Positions 12,043-25,171 of a DNA stretch of 64,000 nucleotides are shown in pieces. Position 1 is the stretch's first letter. Each line of letters begins with the position of its first letter. The notes under the pieces were generated by a model. It made no database searches, had not been told where the DNA came from, and was given only the letters and a program-made list of their open reading frames with translations. The translations under genes and the position numbers were made by a program. This DNA comes from Agrostemma githago. Lineage: Eukaryota; Streptophyta; Magnoliopsida; Caryophyllales; Caryophyllaceae. The DNA lies in assembly GCA_958450325.1 (NCBI GenBank), contig OY288246.1, forward strand, positions 34,962,544 to 35,026,543. Reading direction: 5' to 3'.

Positions 12043-12912
12043 GCCCTAATCTCACAAGAATTAGGAAACAACGAAAATTTCCATAACCCGAAACCCGAAC
12101 CGCACCGGGCCATGCGCCCGGGTCTCCGGCCGCTTAAGCCCAATCGACCCGGAAGTTAATTGCCTCAACCCGAGCGCCTGAAGCCAATCATGACCCAACC
12201 CGAGCAACCCAAGGATAGAAACTTGAACCCCCCCGTAATCGCCATGGCTATCATCTTGCGTCATAAACAACCTCACAAAATCACTAGAGCCCACCCCGAA
12301 AATCGAGACATCATACCGAAACTGCAGGAACGCGAGTTCGCTCGTCGAATGCACGGGACTTGGACGTTTTTGTTTTTTTAAGGGGATAATCTACCCCACC
12401 TAGGCGCGTTGTAGCCTTCGTCGAGTCGCATCTGTAGCCTGACAAGGCAATTTTACGAGTAAATAAAACTGGTCTATTTTTTTTCAAAAGTCGCCCGAAT
12501 TTCAACTTCGGCCTCGTTCTGATTGTCAAAATAACCATGCTCACTTCTTAACACATCTTATCAAATCACATCAATATTTTACGTGTCGAGTCAAAAACAT
12601 TTTAATCGACGTGCTACAAATCACATCAATATTTTACGTGTCGAGTCAAAAACATTTTAATCGACGTGCTACCTGATCCGATTCCCAGCTCAAACGAACG
12701 CATTCCAAAAAAAACATACGAAACAAACGGTTTTCATACTCTCATGCAATACTAATACGCCCTAAACTAGGTCGAATCGCAAACGAATGAACGCAAAAGT
12801 GATTACTTGTCAATTTAGGTAAACAAATCCGCCAAGCACAAGACTAATCCAACTAATTCGAATACTAAAATTTAAAAAGTATATACAAACATATACAAAT
12901 TTACAGACGAAA
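12043..12912. other. Spacer between the two antisense genes
   Basis: No credible gene is present. It should hold the terminator of the mobile-domain gene and the promoter of antisense gene 1. The only clear structure is the 55-bp duplication listed separately. Confidence 0.5.
12563..12672. repeat. Perfect 55-bp tandem duplication
   Basis: The 55 bases starting aaatcacatcaatattttac and ending atcgacgtgctac occur twice head to tail (12563-12617, 12618-12672) with no mismatch. The surroundings are much more degenerate, so the duplication is recent. Confidence 0.95.
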
Positions 12913-15900
12913 TCAAGGCTGGGTAGGATCCCTAGAAGCCGCACCAACAGCTATTACGATCTCACAAAGCTGATCATCCAACCCTAGGTCCTCCAAGTCT
13001 ATAAGGGGAGACTCACTATCGTCCATCCCCGACAGCATATCTAGAGTAGCCGTCTCGGGAATCCCTCCAGCCTCCTCCATAGCACCCGTAGCCTCAGCCT
13101 CCCTTTCGACCTGATGCCTAGCCTCACCTTGAGCTGAAGTCTCACCCCGGAACCGGGCCAGCTGCTTCTTTAAGAAGGCGATCTCGTCAACTCGAGATTT
13201 CAGGAGCCGTTGTGCCTCAACCTCTCTCGCCTCGAGCTCGGTCACCCGAGTCTCTAGCTGTCCCACCATATCCGAGACATCCTACAAATACACTTAAACA
13301 GTAGAATAACACAGACAAGCAGTCTAAGAAAACCACCTCAGCCATGTAAACTCTCCGATCGAGGTCCCGAAGTGTCACGGGAGACCCTCGAGGCATAGGC
13401 CCAGAAGCAGTTGGCGGCCTGCCACAACTTCTGATTGCAAGCCGACGAAACCTGAAAACAGAAACCACAGAAGTTAGGCAAACTGACCCTAATCCTTAGA
13501 GCCCAAACGGAAAGCAAAAACCAAAACTCACCCGGTACACCCGGTCTTGCCACTCTATCCCGACATCCATCTCCTCGGCAGAACACGGGGGGAGGGGCTC
13601 AGTAAATGGTATCCCAGCCGCATCCACTCTAAGTAGAGTCAAAGCAAAATCTAGGGGCTTGATTTCGTCGGCCGGGTCGGCAGCTGAGAAAATAACAGAA
13701 TTGGTCAGCCAAGACGGCAAAAAAACAATAAGTCACAACATGAATCTTAGATCCAGAGTTAGAACCTTACCACGAGGCGGTACCAAGCCAACCGCCGGGT
13801 GACGTGAGACAAGTAGGAGGCACCAGGCATTAGGAGTGTATCGCCTCCCTCTCCGTTCCTATCCTCGAGGACCTCTGCGGCGGTCGGTGGTCTGAACATG
13901 GTCCGGGGAGGATCAACCGGTACCCTAAAGTCGTCATATAAACACTGACGCACCAACCGCTCACCCAGGTACCAAACTGGGTGAATCAACGCAGGAAGAA
14001 GCATCCTCCTATAACTTCGCGGCCTCAGCTCTGCGGTCACGTACTCCGGTACGCCCCCATAATCGGCCCAAGGGTGGGCCACAAACTACACAAACTAAAC
14101 CCACATCCTAATGAATCCCGGGACTTGGGGGCTATGCAAAGCTTACACCTACTATGAAAGTAAAAACACCTAACAAACTATAGGAGGAAAACTAACATCT
14201 TCAACGCGTAGCTTGTTAACTAGCGCGTTTTTCACCGGGTAATGGCTGATTGTGCTCTTAGGCTGAGCCAGCCTCCACTCGATTCCCACCGGGAATCTCT
14301 ACGGATGCGCCCACACCGTCTTAGGTGCCAACCGCGGAAAATAGGAATAGATCCAAGCCTGCAAATCACAAAACAACCTTAGCAGTCCAAGCCAAAAACT
14401 AGGTAGAACTCAAAACACAAGAGCAAAAAAAACTAACCTCCAATATGAGGCCCGGACCCACGATGGGCACAGCTGAAGCCGACTCTATCTTCAACGGCCT
14501 CACCATGACTTGCAAGCAGCGAGTCATCTCCGCGAAAGCCGCCGTCACCAAATCAAAACGCCCCAGCTAAGTCAGGTCGGCTAGAAAGGGCAAAATCCTA
14601 GTACTAAACCTCTCGCCCTTGTCCGAGAAGTGAGTCGACCCTAGGAAATACCACAGCCACAGCCGAGCATCCTGCTTCGGCGTGTTAGCTTCCCGACCCT
14701 CTAACACCGCCACTCGCTCGAAGTGGTCGGTGATATACGAACACACTATAGCATGAGGCATATTATATGCCTCACACGGCAGACAATCCCCGATGAGGCC
14801 CCGCACCTCGTCACTATCAAGACTAGGACCCTCGGCGGCCCACCTAATCTTGTCCGGACCCCAGGACAAACCACTAATCATCACAAAATCCTCTAGGGTC
14901 ATCCCGACCTCCCCAAAAGACATGTGGAAGGTCGAGGTAGTATCGTGGAAGTGATCTATCATCGCTCGGATCACCATAAGGTTGCATTTAGTCTGGCAAC
15001 CCACCAATCTAACCCATTGCCCGACCACGGGACCTAGGGCAGTCCTATCGATAATCCCCTTCACCGTGGGGGTCAACTTCTGGTGGTAGACGTCAAGGCA
15101 CGTAGTAAAACCCGAGAAAGTCCTCATCGGACCTGGGGACTGCAAACCGAAACAATGCTAGGATAAACAAAAACAAACCTAACTGAACCCGAGCAGTAAG
15201 TAGCAAAATCCGAGTCAGAACCAAATAAACACGAATAGGACACTCACCAAGTCTCGCACAAAGCGGCTAGAAATATGACGGTCAAGATGAAACATTAGCT
15301 GATGACCATCCCAGTCCCGAGCCCACTCGGGATCCTCGTAAACGATCTTCTTATCCTCCGGTACTGGAATCGGAACGTGGGCCCTCCTAGCCACTGTCTC
15401 TGGAAGCTTGCGCTTCTTCACTCTATCAAAACTCAGCCTCGTTAATAGTCTCGGGATCACGACGGTGAGACGAGGTCCACCTATGTCTTTTGCGTATTCC
15501 TCGAGGAGTCTGGGAACTCGCCCCGACAACCTCCTCACTGGCACCAACCGAGGAAGCTCCCTCGGGACGTACGGTGTTACCTCTAGCTGTGAAACCAAAT
15601 AAAAACACCACAAAACATAGCTCTAGTCAACCTAAATCAGCTTAAACAGGTCAAAATAGGGTCAGAATTTTGGATAAGGATATCAAAGTTCCGAAAGAGT
15701 CGCTAATACACATTTTCGATCCCGGTCACAATGAAAGTAGTTTCAGGAAAATCCGGCATCGTTACAGTACCTTTTGGTCCGTCTTAAGACACACAAACCC
15801 TAACGGAAAGACCTAAAGTCATCCTAGCCTATAAGAACCGACAAGGAAGCTACCCACATTCTCATAAACACTACTTGAACCAAGTCATACGAAATAAATA

Positions 15901-16179
15901 CGGAATAATCGAGAAACAATCCTTAAACCTAGCATTCCAAACACATTCCCATAAGAGGCCATTGTCGCACCTCGAACATCCTTATCAAGCTTATAACTAA
16001 TTCAACAAGCTCTAATCGACATCAATTTAACAACGAAATCAAGCACAAGCATCGAAACTTAACAAGTAAAAAATACCCAAATCGATTTTCTAGGGTTTTT
16101 CAACAAACAAGCTCATGATCAATTCAATCAAGCAAAATCGACAAAAAGCAAGTAAAGAACACTAACCCGGAGTCGACAT
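12913..16179 (-). pseudogene. Antisense gene 2 of element A: plant mobile domain protein, decayed
   Basis: Exon 1 is 16179-16167 (ATG plus 10 bases), and exon 2 15586-15248 joins it to read MSTPARGNTVR. Exon 3 is 15140-14438, exon 4 14358-14197, exon 5 14085-13771. Further exons lie near 13683-13530 and 13450-13330, and the last near 13280-12913. The plant mobile domain shows in exon 3 (TFHMSFGEVGMTLEDFVMI, then LWYFLGSTHFSDKGE and LPFLADLT), exon 4 (AWIYSYFPRLAP) and exon 5 (RRMLLPALIHPVWYLGERL, then RQCLYDD). The final exon encodes a coiled coil (QLETRVTELEAREVEAQRL) and an acidic tail. Defects are a frameshift near 15430 and in-frame TAG codons near 14570 and 14300. The family includes the nuclear MAIN/MAIL1 proteins and is also known from Ty3/gypsy and Mutator-like elements. 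The domain is clear. The later exon limits are approximate. Confidence 0.8.
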
Positions 16180-16966
16180 TGTCGTAAAACGCGGAATCAA
16201 AACGAAATTTGGCAAGAAAAGTCAAAGAAGTCGGGTTTGGGGCGAAGAAGATGACGCGTTTGATTTTCGATAAATAAAACGAGCGCCCCAATTCTTGCAT
16301 TACTTAAACAGACCCGGACCACAAAAATCTGACCGCTTCAGCTTACGCGCTCGGGTCATGGTGCGCTGGGGGCTGAGCGCCTGAGTCTTGGAGCGCAGAA
16401 GGATGCGCGCCTAAGCGGCCTAGTCCAAACTAAAATAAAACAAAGCAAGCAAACTCAAGGGTCAATGCACACAACCTTTAAAACAAACAAAGTAACAATA
16501 ATCAGAATAATTACTAGTCGACGCCGGCAATACATTCTCGATAATGAAACAAACATGAAAACCGCACTTAGCTTAAACACTGCACTCGAACGAATACAAA
16601 CTAAACAAAACAAAACGTGAGCAAACTCCAATTACACAACAAGTTAAGACGAAGTAAAACAAACGCAACTCAAAGACAATACACACAAAGCATGAGCCTA
16701 CTAAGACAAGCAAAGCATCAATAACGAGACAACTACTAATTAACATCAATAATACACTCTCGACTAATAAAACACACGCTTAACGCTACATCCAGACGCG
16801 TAACAAATAAAAACAACCAAGATTAACATAAGCAAACTCTGAGCCAACTCAAACCCAAGATCAAAATAAAAGCAAGAACAAACCCGAACAAAATAAGACA
16901 AGCCTGCAAAACAAATTAAGACAAACTCACGAAGCCAGCATTTCAACTAAAACGAATAAACAAGCA
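16180..16966. other. Upstream flank of the mobile-domain gene
   Basis: No gene is visible. A GC-rich island at about 16320-16420 has GCGC words roughly every 14-16 bases, in an AT-rich surround. The words GGTGCGC and GCGCCTGAG also occur just upstream of the LTR A TATA box. It may be the antisense promoter region, but I see no classical TATA box on the minus strand. Confidence 0.4.
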
Positions 16967-17640
16967 GCATTTTTGCCCGAGGGTCAGAGTTATCCCGGAG
17001 GCACAACATTTTTGTCCGAGGGTCAGAGTTATCCCAGAGGCACAGCAACAACATTTTTGCCGGAGGGTCAGAGTTATCCCAGAGGCACAGCAACAACATT
17101 TTTGCCCGAGGGTCAGAGTTATCCCAGAGGCACAGCAACAACATTTTTGCCCGTGGGTCAGAGTTATCCTGGAGGCACAACAACAGCATTTTTGCCTGAA
17201 TGTCAGAGTTATCCCGGAGGCACAGCAGTTTGCCTGAGGGGTCTGAATTACCCCGGAGGCACAACAATTTGCCCGAGGGGTCTGAGTTACCCCAGGAGGC
17301 ACAACAATTTTGCCCGAAGGGTCTGAGTTATCCCGAAGGCACAGCATCTTTTGTCTTAGGGGTCAGAAGCATCCCAAAAGACAGCTACTCGCGAGGAGAC
17401 TAATGCCCTCGAGGAGTTTTTGCCCAAGGGTCAGAGTTATCCCGGAGGCACAGCAATTTTTATTCGAGAGGAGACTAACGCCCTCGAAGGAGTCTTATAC
17501 CTCCACAGCAATTTTGATTCGAGAAGAGACTAACACCCTTGAATAATTTTATATCATTTTATCTAGTCCTAGGGGTCATAAGCATCCCAAAGACGATTAC
17601 TCGAGCGGAGACAAACGCCCTCGAACGTTTTATGTCATTA
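16967..17640. repeat. Tandem repeat array near the 3' LTR, 45-60 bp unit
   Basis: About ten units contain gagggtcagagttatcccg followed by gaggcacagcaac. They are regular from 16967 to 17230 and increasingly degenerate to 17640 (gaggagactaacgccctcga type). Because unit lengths are often multiples of three, both strands show long repetitive open frames that are not genes. Retand-type elements are known for amplified tandem repeats in this position. Confidence 0.9.
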
Positions 17641-17956
17641 AGGGTTCACAAGCAGCCCAAAATATATTTGTAGAAATAAAGGCCAACTTAATGCGTCGCT
17701 AGCGCGCAAAAAAAAAACCACTTAAAGTTAAACAAAACCTCTAAATAAACTGAAGAAGACAAAGCGCGCGCGCGAAAAGAATCAAGAGCAAGATGTGAAG
17801 CAACGGCCCAGACCCAAAGCGATCAACCACAAGCGAAGACGTCAGGTACGACTTCTCAGCCTTGGCTGGCGAGCCTCATCACGTAGTCCAACGGACTTAA
17901 AATGACCCGACCGGACAGCCACCAGGTCGTAATCCTCGATTGACCTGGGTGGCTAT

Positions 17957-18002
17957 ACTTTGACTTTCGCCTTGTCCAAGCCTCAGTCAAAGTGAGGGCT
18001 TC
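17957..18002 (+). other. Hairpin plus polypurine tract before 3' LTR A
   Basis: Perfect 9-bp arms ACTTTGACT (17957-17965) and AGTCAAAGT (17985-17993) enclose a 19-base loop that itself contains CTTGTCCAAG. The purine-rich GTGAGGGCTTC then abuts the LTR at 18003. All other copies in the window have ACTCTGACT/AGTCAGAGT arms, so one base pair has changed on both sides. The tract primes plus-strand synthesis. Confidence 0.75.
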
Positions 18003-19705
18003 TGTAGACACTCAGATTTGGACCTGGTGGCTGCAGAGGTGCCCAGCAAACACGTGATGACGATAGGACTGCAACGCGACACGAGTTCGCTGTGTTTTAG
18101 ATAGTTTTCTTATAGAACGGACCAAATAATTACTCGGAAAAAATAAAACTAACATGATGGCAGCCTTAGTCGTGTCGTTACGGTCGTATAGACACTTATT
18201 AGAGTCAATTCCGACACCGGGACCCCGAGTCGGCCCTGTAACTCGAACCGAGTCAACCCCGAGTCAAGCGAGCCTCGGGATGAACACCCGAGGCCCACGA
18301 AACCCACGGCTCTAGGTCAAGCCGTGGGGAAGTCTTCATCCCCAAGAAATATATCACGCTCCTCCCTCTTGGTTTTGGAAACTATCAAAATTGTATCTTC
18401 AAAGTTCAACCGCCTCACCTCACGCGTCTTGGTCTTACCACGCCTGAGCCCGGGTGCCTGAGACCTGGTGCGCCCCAGCTCACGCGCCTGTATGGGCGAC
18501 GAGGGCCAAAAACACCTATAAATACCCTCCTTCACGCCCTCATTTCGACACAATTCAACTCTCTCTTCTCCCTCAAAAACTCTCGCTAAGGGCTCGCACT
18601 CCGACACCCGAGGCAAATGATCCACCCGATCGTAGTTCCGAATAAAAAAGCGACATCGACGCTACTCCTCACCTTCGAGCACTCCACTCGATACCGAGGT
18701 GCATGTGATCGACTAGCACAAAACTAGTACCCAGATTCTGTCGGATTAGCCGCAGAACTAGTCCTTACCAACGAAGTTCTGCCGGAGTAGCCGCGGGAAG
18801 GTCAAACGGTAACGGGGTTCTGCTGGAGTCACTGGTCAAGCTAGGAGGATCCACCTGTTCATCAAGTCGTCGCTAGGTTGTCATCTAAACAAAACTTTCC
18901 ATATTTGCACTTACTATTATTATGCACTACGACAACACTAGACGTGGGCACTAGACCCACAAACGTCCACAAAAATACGTAACGTCCCAACTTCAACAAC
19001 AAATACTAAAACACACTAAATAGACCCGAGTAATTCTGAGATCCGTTCTCAAAACTATCTATGCATCGAGTCCCGTTTAGTGTATACTCTGAGGTTGCAA
19101 CTCCTCACAATGTGATTTACTTACATTCGCATTTACAGTTTTTCGTATGATTTATTGCTTTTATGACCTTATAATCGCATGCTAAATCACCTAACACGGA
19201 ATTCAAAACGTAAAATAACTAAAAGTGAACAAAGTGATGGTCGGGTTCCGTATTAGTCCCGGTGCTCGCCTTATTAGGTTCGACGCATCTCTACTAATGC
19301 CGAACCGACGCATCTTAAGCAGAATAGCAGCTAAGGTATACCACGAGAATGACTAATATCCGTATTATCGCGTTAAAACTGACTTGCTAATACCTATAAT
19401 ATTAGTACTCTCTACTCTCATACGTGCATCTTTTCATGGCCTGCTTGTCACGTGAAATCGCATGCAAAGAATGTAAACAACACTATTTTGACCATAAAAC
19501 TTATCTTTCCTTAAAACAACCGACATAGCAAAGACATAGGGTTTAGAACAACGGATGTTACAGTACTTCCACCTCAACAAAAGAACTAGGAAATCAGCCC
19601 ACCGATTGATTAGTAGAGGCAGCTATAGTGCGGCGGGATTGGGTGTTGATATCTATCCGATGTTGGCTTCCCAATACGTACCCTCACCCCTTACTCAGAA
19701 TCGAC
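18003..19705 (+). repeat. 3' LTR of element A, left part
   Basis: It matches 23-1711 of the 5' LTR (TGTAGACACTCAGATTTGG start, TATA box at 18517-18524). Homology stops at about 19705 after cagaatcgac, where a chromovirus-like fragment begins. The LTR resumes at 25172, but from an earlier point, so about 395 bp are present on both sides. Confidence 0.9.
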
Positions 19706-22167
19706 TGTTTAAAACCAAACAAAAGTTTGATAAATCAAATTTTGTAGTTAGTAAATAAAAATCGAATCAGTCGTCAAACATTATCAATAGCAGATTTAAA
19801 GTCTATCGAAAAATAAAACAAAAATTTAGACATACGATGTTTTTCGAAAAGGTTAAATCGTTTTACATAATAATTTTATAGGAATCAAAATATTAGCGAT
19901 TATGAAATTTTTTGTAAAATTTAAACCTGCTTGAAAATTGAAAATTGAAACAATTTCGAAATACTTTTAAAATAAATTATTAAACCATTTTGAAACAGGA
20001 CTCAATACGTTATCAACCAAAAATAGAACAAAAACGAAGTATAAAGTTTTGAAATTCATAACTCAAAATGTTAAAATTTCGTGAAAATCAAAATTTGTAA
20101 ATTAGTCATACTTTTCGTAAAATAAGTTCGGGGAAAAGATAAACGGATAAATAGAGTCAAGGTCAACGACAAATCGAAACAAAAATTTTCAAACCCGATA
20201 AAGAAGTTAAGGGATTGGCCGAAGAAAAGGTAACAGGATTTAAGAAAAGGTAAGGGGAGGAACGAAATTGAGTCAAATAAAGCTCTCAAGGATTAGAGAA
20301 TAAATTAACCATCTCGATATTCCCGGTACGACTTCCACAACACGGGTTCCTAATTTCCATCAACTAACGTTAAGTACAACATTAGGCACTAGGTGGTATT
20401 ACTCAGTCACAAACTCCAAAAATGTCTTACGTGATTACCCAATCGTTCAATCGACACGATACTAATCCACAATTGTTTTAGAATCTAATCTCATCAATTA
20501 AAATTCCAATGGTCATCAAAAACACACCCAAACTCGTAATCGATAAGGTTCCTAAATCCAAAGCTCATAAGGTTTGAACTCGAGGTATACTCCAAATTTC
20601 CCGAGTAAGGAACATTAACAGATCCACCAATATGACAATGTTCGGGCACAAAATTCTCAAAATGATCACCAACAAATTTATAATGCCACAAGTACAGAAG
20701 TTGGGAAAGGTACAATAAATCCTCAAACACGCTCAAACCTATAGGTAATGACGCAAACACTCACATCTTCAGACACTTCATTCGACTAAGGTTTCTAAAA
20801 ATTTCCATCACATTTCATATTATATCAGCGAAACCACCAAAATATTTATTAACTCAACGAAGCCACAATCTCGTTGGTCTAAGGGTTCTGAACTATAAAT
20901 CCATCAAGATGACTCGCATTAAGTATTCCTCAAAACAACGCGATAAATTAAAACCTTTAATTGTACAACATATTTCTTTTCTCACGGTTAACCACATTTT
21001 ATCCAAATTTAGATCACTCATCTCCAAGGTTCATAGGTTACAACCTTACACAACGATCAACGATCAAATCCTTAAGAAACACGGGTAATCTATGTCAACC
21101 AAAATTTCTAACAACATTAATGAAAACCTTCAATGGTACCACAACACTTCGACAAACACTTTAAACAATACTCTAAGATCCCAAATATTCGCGATGCATC
21201 CATCCAATAAGCATCAAGTAAGAATCCCTAAGTAGTATTATCAGTTACACTTAGTTCGATTCTAGGTTAGGTACTAGGTACCATCAAATATGACATACTG
21301 TCACTATCCAAACATTTATTCAGCTCTATGTACTCCGAAATAATCAAAGTAACCTATAACCCAAGGTTTAGTGTCTAAAGTATCATCCTAATTCCATCAA
21401 TCAACATTTTACCGTTCAAATCAATCCTCAAGAATTTCTTACTTGCTACAAAGGTAGGGTAGACTCACAATCCTCAAACCAGGTAACAAGGGTTTATTAA
21501 ACCTCAAACATCTATAACTCGGGGTTCACTAAGACAGAATCTGATCTAACCAAAGAATCTCAAAAGGAAGATGGTAGACTAGAAGAATCGGACAAGGATT
21601 CGCCAAGAGAATGAAGATGAGAATTTATATGGGAAGAAATGGAAGGCAGAAGCAGGAAGAAGAGAATAAAAGATTCTAGATAACTAAAATTTAGAACGAG
21701 AGAATCTTCGGGCCTCTAGAATTTCACAAAGTCGGTAGCTTCATCTTCTTGTAGAGGAACGAGCACACAAGTCTTGGGTCGCTCCATCTGGATCGACTGC
21801 AACATCATGGAACAGGAATCTACTCTTGATCATTTGGCCTGCAGCTTGAGCCAACTAAATCTGGGCTGAAAGGTCACCATTGGCATCTTTCTTGGAGCAC
21901 CAAGTTGTCCACTCGAGTCAGCAGTCGTCGAGAGTCCAGTAGGTCTTGTCCCGATCTTCAGTAGCATCACGTCAGCATCTTGTTCATTCATCTTACTTCA
22001 GGCGATAGCAACAAATATTCAATGCTAATCATTGAGTAACAATAACATATAAACCTAACAGTTAAGTCCTTACTTTGTTTCTACCCATCTCTCACTAATA
22101 TATTTTTAATGTTCAAATCATTTACTGGTATTTTTCCTAGAATCAGGTGTAAGCATCGGGAGCAACA
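19706..22167 (-). mobile_element. Truncated internal region of chromovirus-like element
   Basis: This 2.46 kb lies downstream of the primer site on the minus strand. It is AT-rich and has no recognisable gag or pol domain. Its left end at about 19705 is not an LTR, so the element was cut here. Small open frames (for example 20494-20760) show no family features. Confidence 0.55.
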
Positions 22168-22181
22168 ATGCTCTGATACCA
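22168..22181 (-). other. Primer-binding site, initiator tRNA-Met type
   Basis: On the minus strand TGGTATCAGAGCAT follows two bases after the LTR end. This is the standard site complementary to initiator tRNA-Met, used by chromoviruses and most Ty1/copia elements. Confidence 0.85.
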
Positions 22182-22183
22182 AC

Positions 22184-25171
22184 TGTAATCCCCTAGAAAA
22201 TCTAACGCAATACAGTGGCGGAAACACTGTAGATTTGGGATTAAAACACACTGAGGTTCTATATTTTAATAAAAGAACGGTCAGTCAATACAGAGGCCAC
22301 TTTTTACGAAAGGGCTAAAATAAATATTCTCCAAAAAGGGTTACAAAAATCCATAATTTACATGAATAGAGAAAGAGTAGGATCCACGCTACTCGCTAGC
22401 TCACACCCAAAACCCAGCAGCAAATACCTGTCATGTTATAAACATAACAGCCACGTCAGTGGGGAGTAACTCGGACGTTCTCCCAGCCATATTATATCAC
22501 ATGGAAAAATAATAGTATTACTATATCAAAATAATTAAAATGAGAAAACATTAAAACGACATAATAAAAATAAGTTTTCAGCGAAACTTAAAGCATTTGC
22601 AAACCTGCAAGTCAATATCAATCGATAATAATAATATACAAAAATGGCGTTATGGAAATCAATCAGTGCAACGGAATAGACTTTCACTAGGATAATACTC
22701 AAACTAGCTTCGAGAACTTAGTCAAAACAAATTAGACTTCGGTCTCTAACTAGGTAACTCAACTATAACAGGACTGCGTGCAGCGAGGTCTTGGCTTAAG
22801 TAATGTACACCCCTCCTGGACACCAACCGTAATCCAGTTCAACCCGACGGCGACTTACACGATTCGATATCTAAGTTTAAGGTCAAAATATACACACTTC
22901 TGAACACAAACCATGCTCAGTTCAACGACCAATGCGTCTCAACATAGACACACCAGCTTTATAGTTGATGGCAAAACGTATACCCTAGACTGTATTACTC
23001 TACCCATACACTTCTCCTCATTCCATAACTCCAAAACAGCCATTATCGATATTCAAAAGTAAATATAATCAATATAATTGATATGGATAAAAGGAATAAC
23101 CATTTTATATTAAAAGTGAAACTTTCTATAAATAGAAACTTACTAATTTGTAGAAACTTACTTAAAATAGAAATATTGTTATAGAAAATATGTAAGTTAT
23201 TATTATCGTCGTTATCGTAACTTTAATATATTTCTAAATTCGTTACTCAAAATATAATTAAAATATAATAAGTCATTATATAGTATTTTATAAATAATTT
23301 AGGAAATTGAGTTAAAACAATAAATCTTAGAAAAGAAATATTTTAAGAAAAATGATATCAAAATTAATTGAGTCAACGAGTTTTATAAATGAAATGAATT
23401 TTATAAAGGTTTCAAATTATTTTTAAGACATAGCTTTGATTTATAAATAATACAAATTTTAATAAAAATAGTCAATCGGAAACAAATAAGAAATTATTAG
23501 TGAAAATAGTCTCGACTAAAAAATATATTTAAAACTAAACTGACTATTTTCTCATTTATTATATACGTCGTAAAAAGAAATTAATTTATTGAACAAGTAT
23601 AAAAATCTCAATTATAATATAAAATTACGATTTTGAGTTAAAACTTAGAAATTAACGAAATATGACGAAAATATGAAAATTGATATTATTTAGTTACTAG
23701 TATCACGATAACCAACAAAATATTATAACGATCATTAATAATGAAATTAGTAACGATTTATAAAACGATATCGAAGGTCGTAAAAATATTGATAGGGCAT
23801 ACGATTTAAAATTAATATAATTAGCAATAATATATAGCTAAAATTTGAAAACCGAAGTTAAAATATTTACTACATACTACTACTCAAACATACGATATAA
23901 AATCGAGTAACGTCCTAAAGTTACCTCAAGATGACTTCGAAACGATCACGTTCTTGACCTTGATCAGTCCAAGCTCCAAATCGATAGTACCGTCTTTAAG
24001 CTCTCAGTTGTAGAATCATAGGTCTTCTCAGCAAGATTCATCGCGGGAAACGAGAAAAATGTACGACATAAACAAAAGGAGACAAAATCAACCAAGATTA
24101 GGACAGAACAAGTGGTTGATACAAGACTAAACGGAACGAAAAACAAATGGAGCTTAACTAAACGAGGGACGAGGAAAGGATCGACCCAAGAAAGGAGAAG
24201 GGAATCGATATCAAAAATAAGAAGGATTAGGTTCTAAAATGAGATAGAGGAATGAGCGGGAATTTACCGATTTAACAAGAAAGAAATAAGAAGAGGAAAA
24301 TCAAGGAAACGGAACAGTAGCAGTAACGACACTAGCAACAGCAGCAGCAATTGCATTTCAGCGATGTACGGAGCAGGTACAAAGAACTAAAGATGAACAG
24401 AAATCGAGCAATAGAGCAAAAAAATCTGACAGCAGAAGAAATCAAACAGCAGCACGCAAGACAGTATGAGACATGAATAGCAACACACGACCTCAAATCA
24501 ATGGCAAAGATAGGGGCGTAGAACATTAACATCTCATGTAACTCAACAATAGCAATAACAGTAGCACGATTAGCAACAAAGAGGAGGAGGAAGAAGAAGA
24601 AGAAGAGCGGTAGCATTAGTACATAAACAGTGTAATTAACAGCGTACAACAACAAGGACGAAGACAGCATCCAACAACAGATCGTACACGAAAAGAAAAT
24701 AGAAGCAGGAAAGGAGATGCAAAATGGCAGGAGAAAAGAAAAAGAGAACAAGGACAGAAATCGACAACGAACGGAACAGTAAATGCAGCAGCAGCAGAAC
24801 GGAACAACAGAACCAATACTGAACAGGGCCAAATATAAATTCGAGCTTCGAGTCAAAAATAGAACTTAAAAATAGATATTCGAGCTTAAATATAAATAGA
24901 TACAAAGAATTTAGAATTTAAATCGTCGAAATAGATTTTCGATAAGAATCAAATTAAATGTATAAAATGAATCGAAATAGAAGTAAAAATTATGTTTTAA
25001 ATATAAGAAGAGTTTCCGAGACGAATAGAATTTTAGGAGTTCGAAACGAATAAACTATAAGTTTGTTTTATAATAATTTTTTTTTTTTGAAAATTACGAG
25101 TTAAATCGTAAAAATAAAAATACGAACAAAATTTTAATTTAATTTAATGTATAAAAATCAGGGGTGTTACA
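22184..25171 (-). repeat. 5' LTR of chromovirus-like element B (minus strand)
   Basis: On the minus strand it starts TGTAACACCCCTGATTTT at 25171 and ends GGGGATTACA at 22184, just before the primer site. The segment 24180-24900 is strongly purine-rich on the + strand. A related partial LTR in the opposite orientation lies at 30796-33350. The terminus at 25171 joins exactly to the repeated part of LTR A. Confidence 0.8.

Noticed and set aside
16943..17546. Cysteine-rich repetitive frames over the minisatellite
   Set aside because: They follow the tandem unit in several frames on both strands, so they are repeat artefacts, not a repeat protein.
19706..22167. Host gene in the AT-rich stretch
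   Set aside because: Only short frames without domains, and the position is the internal region after a retroelement primer site.
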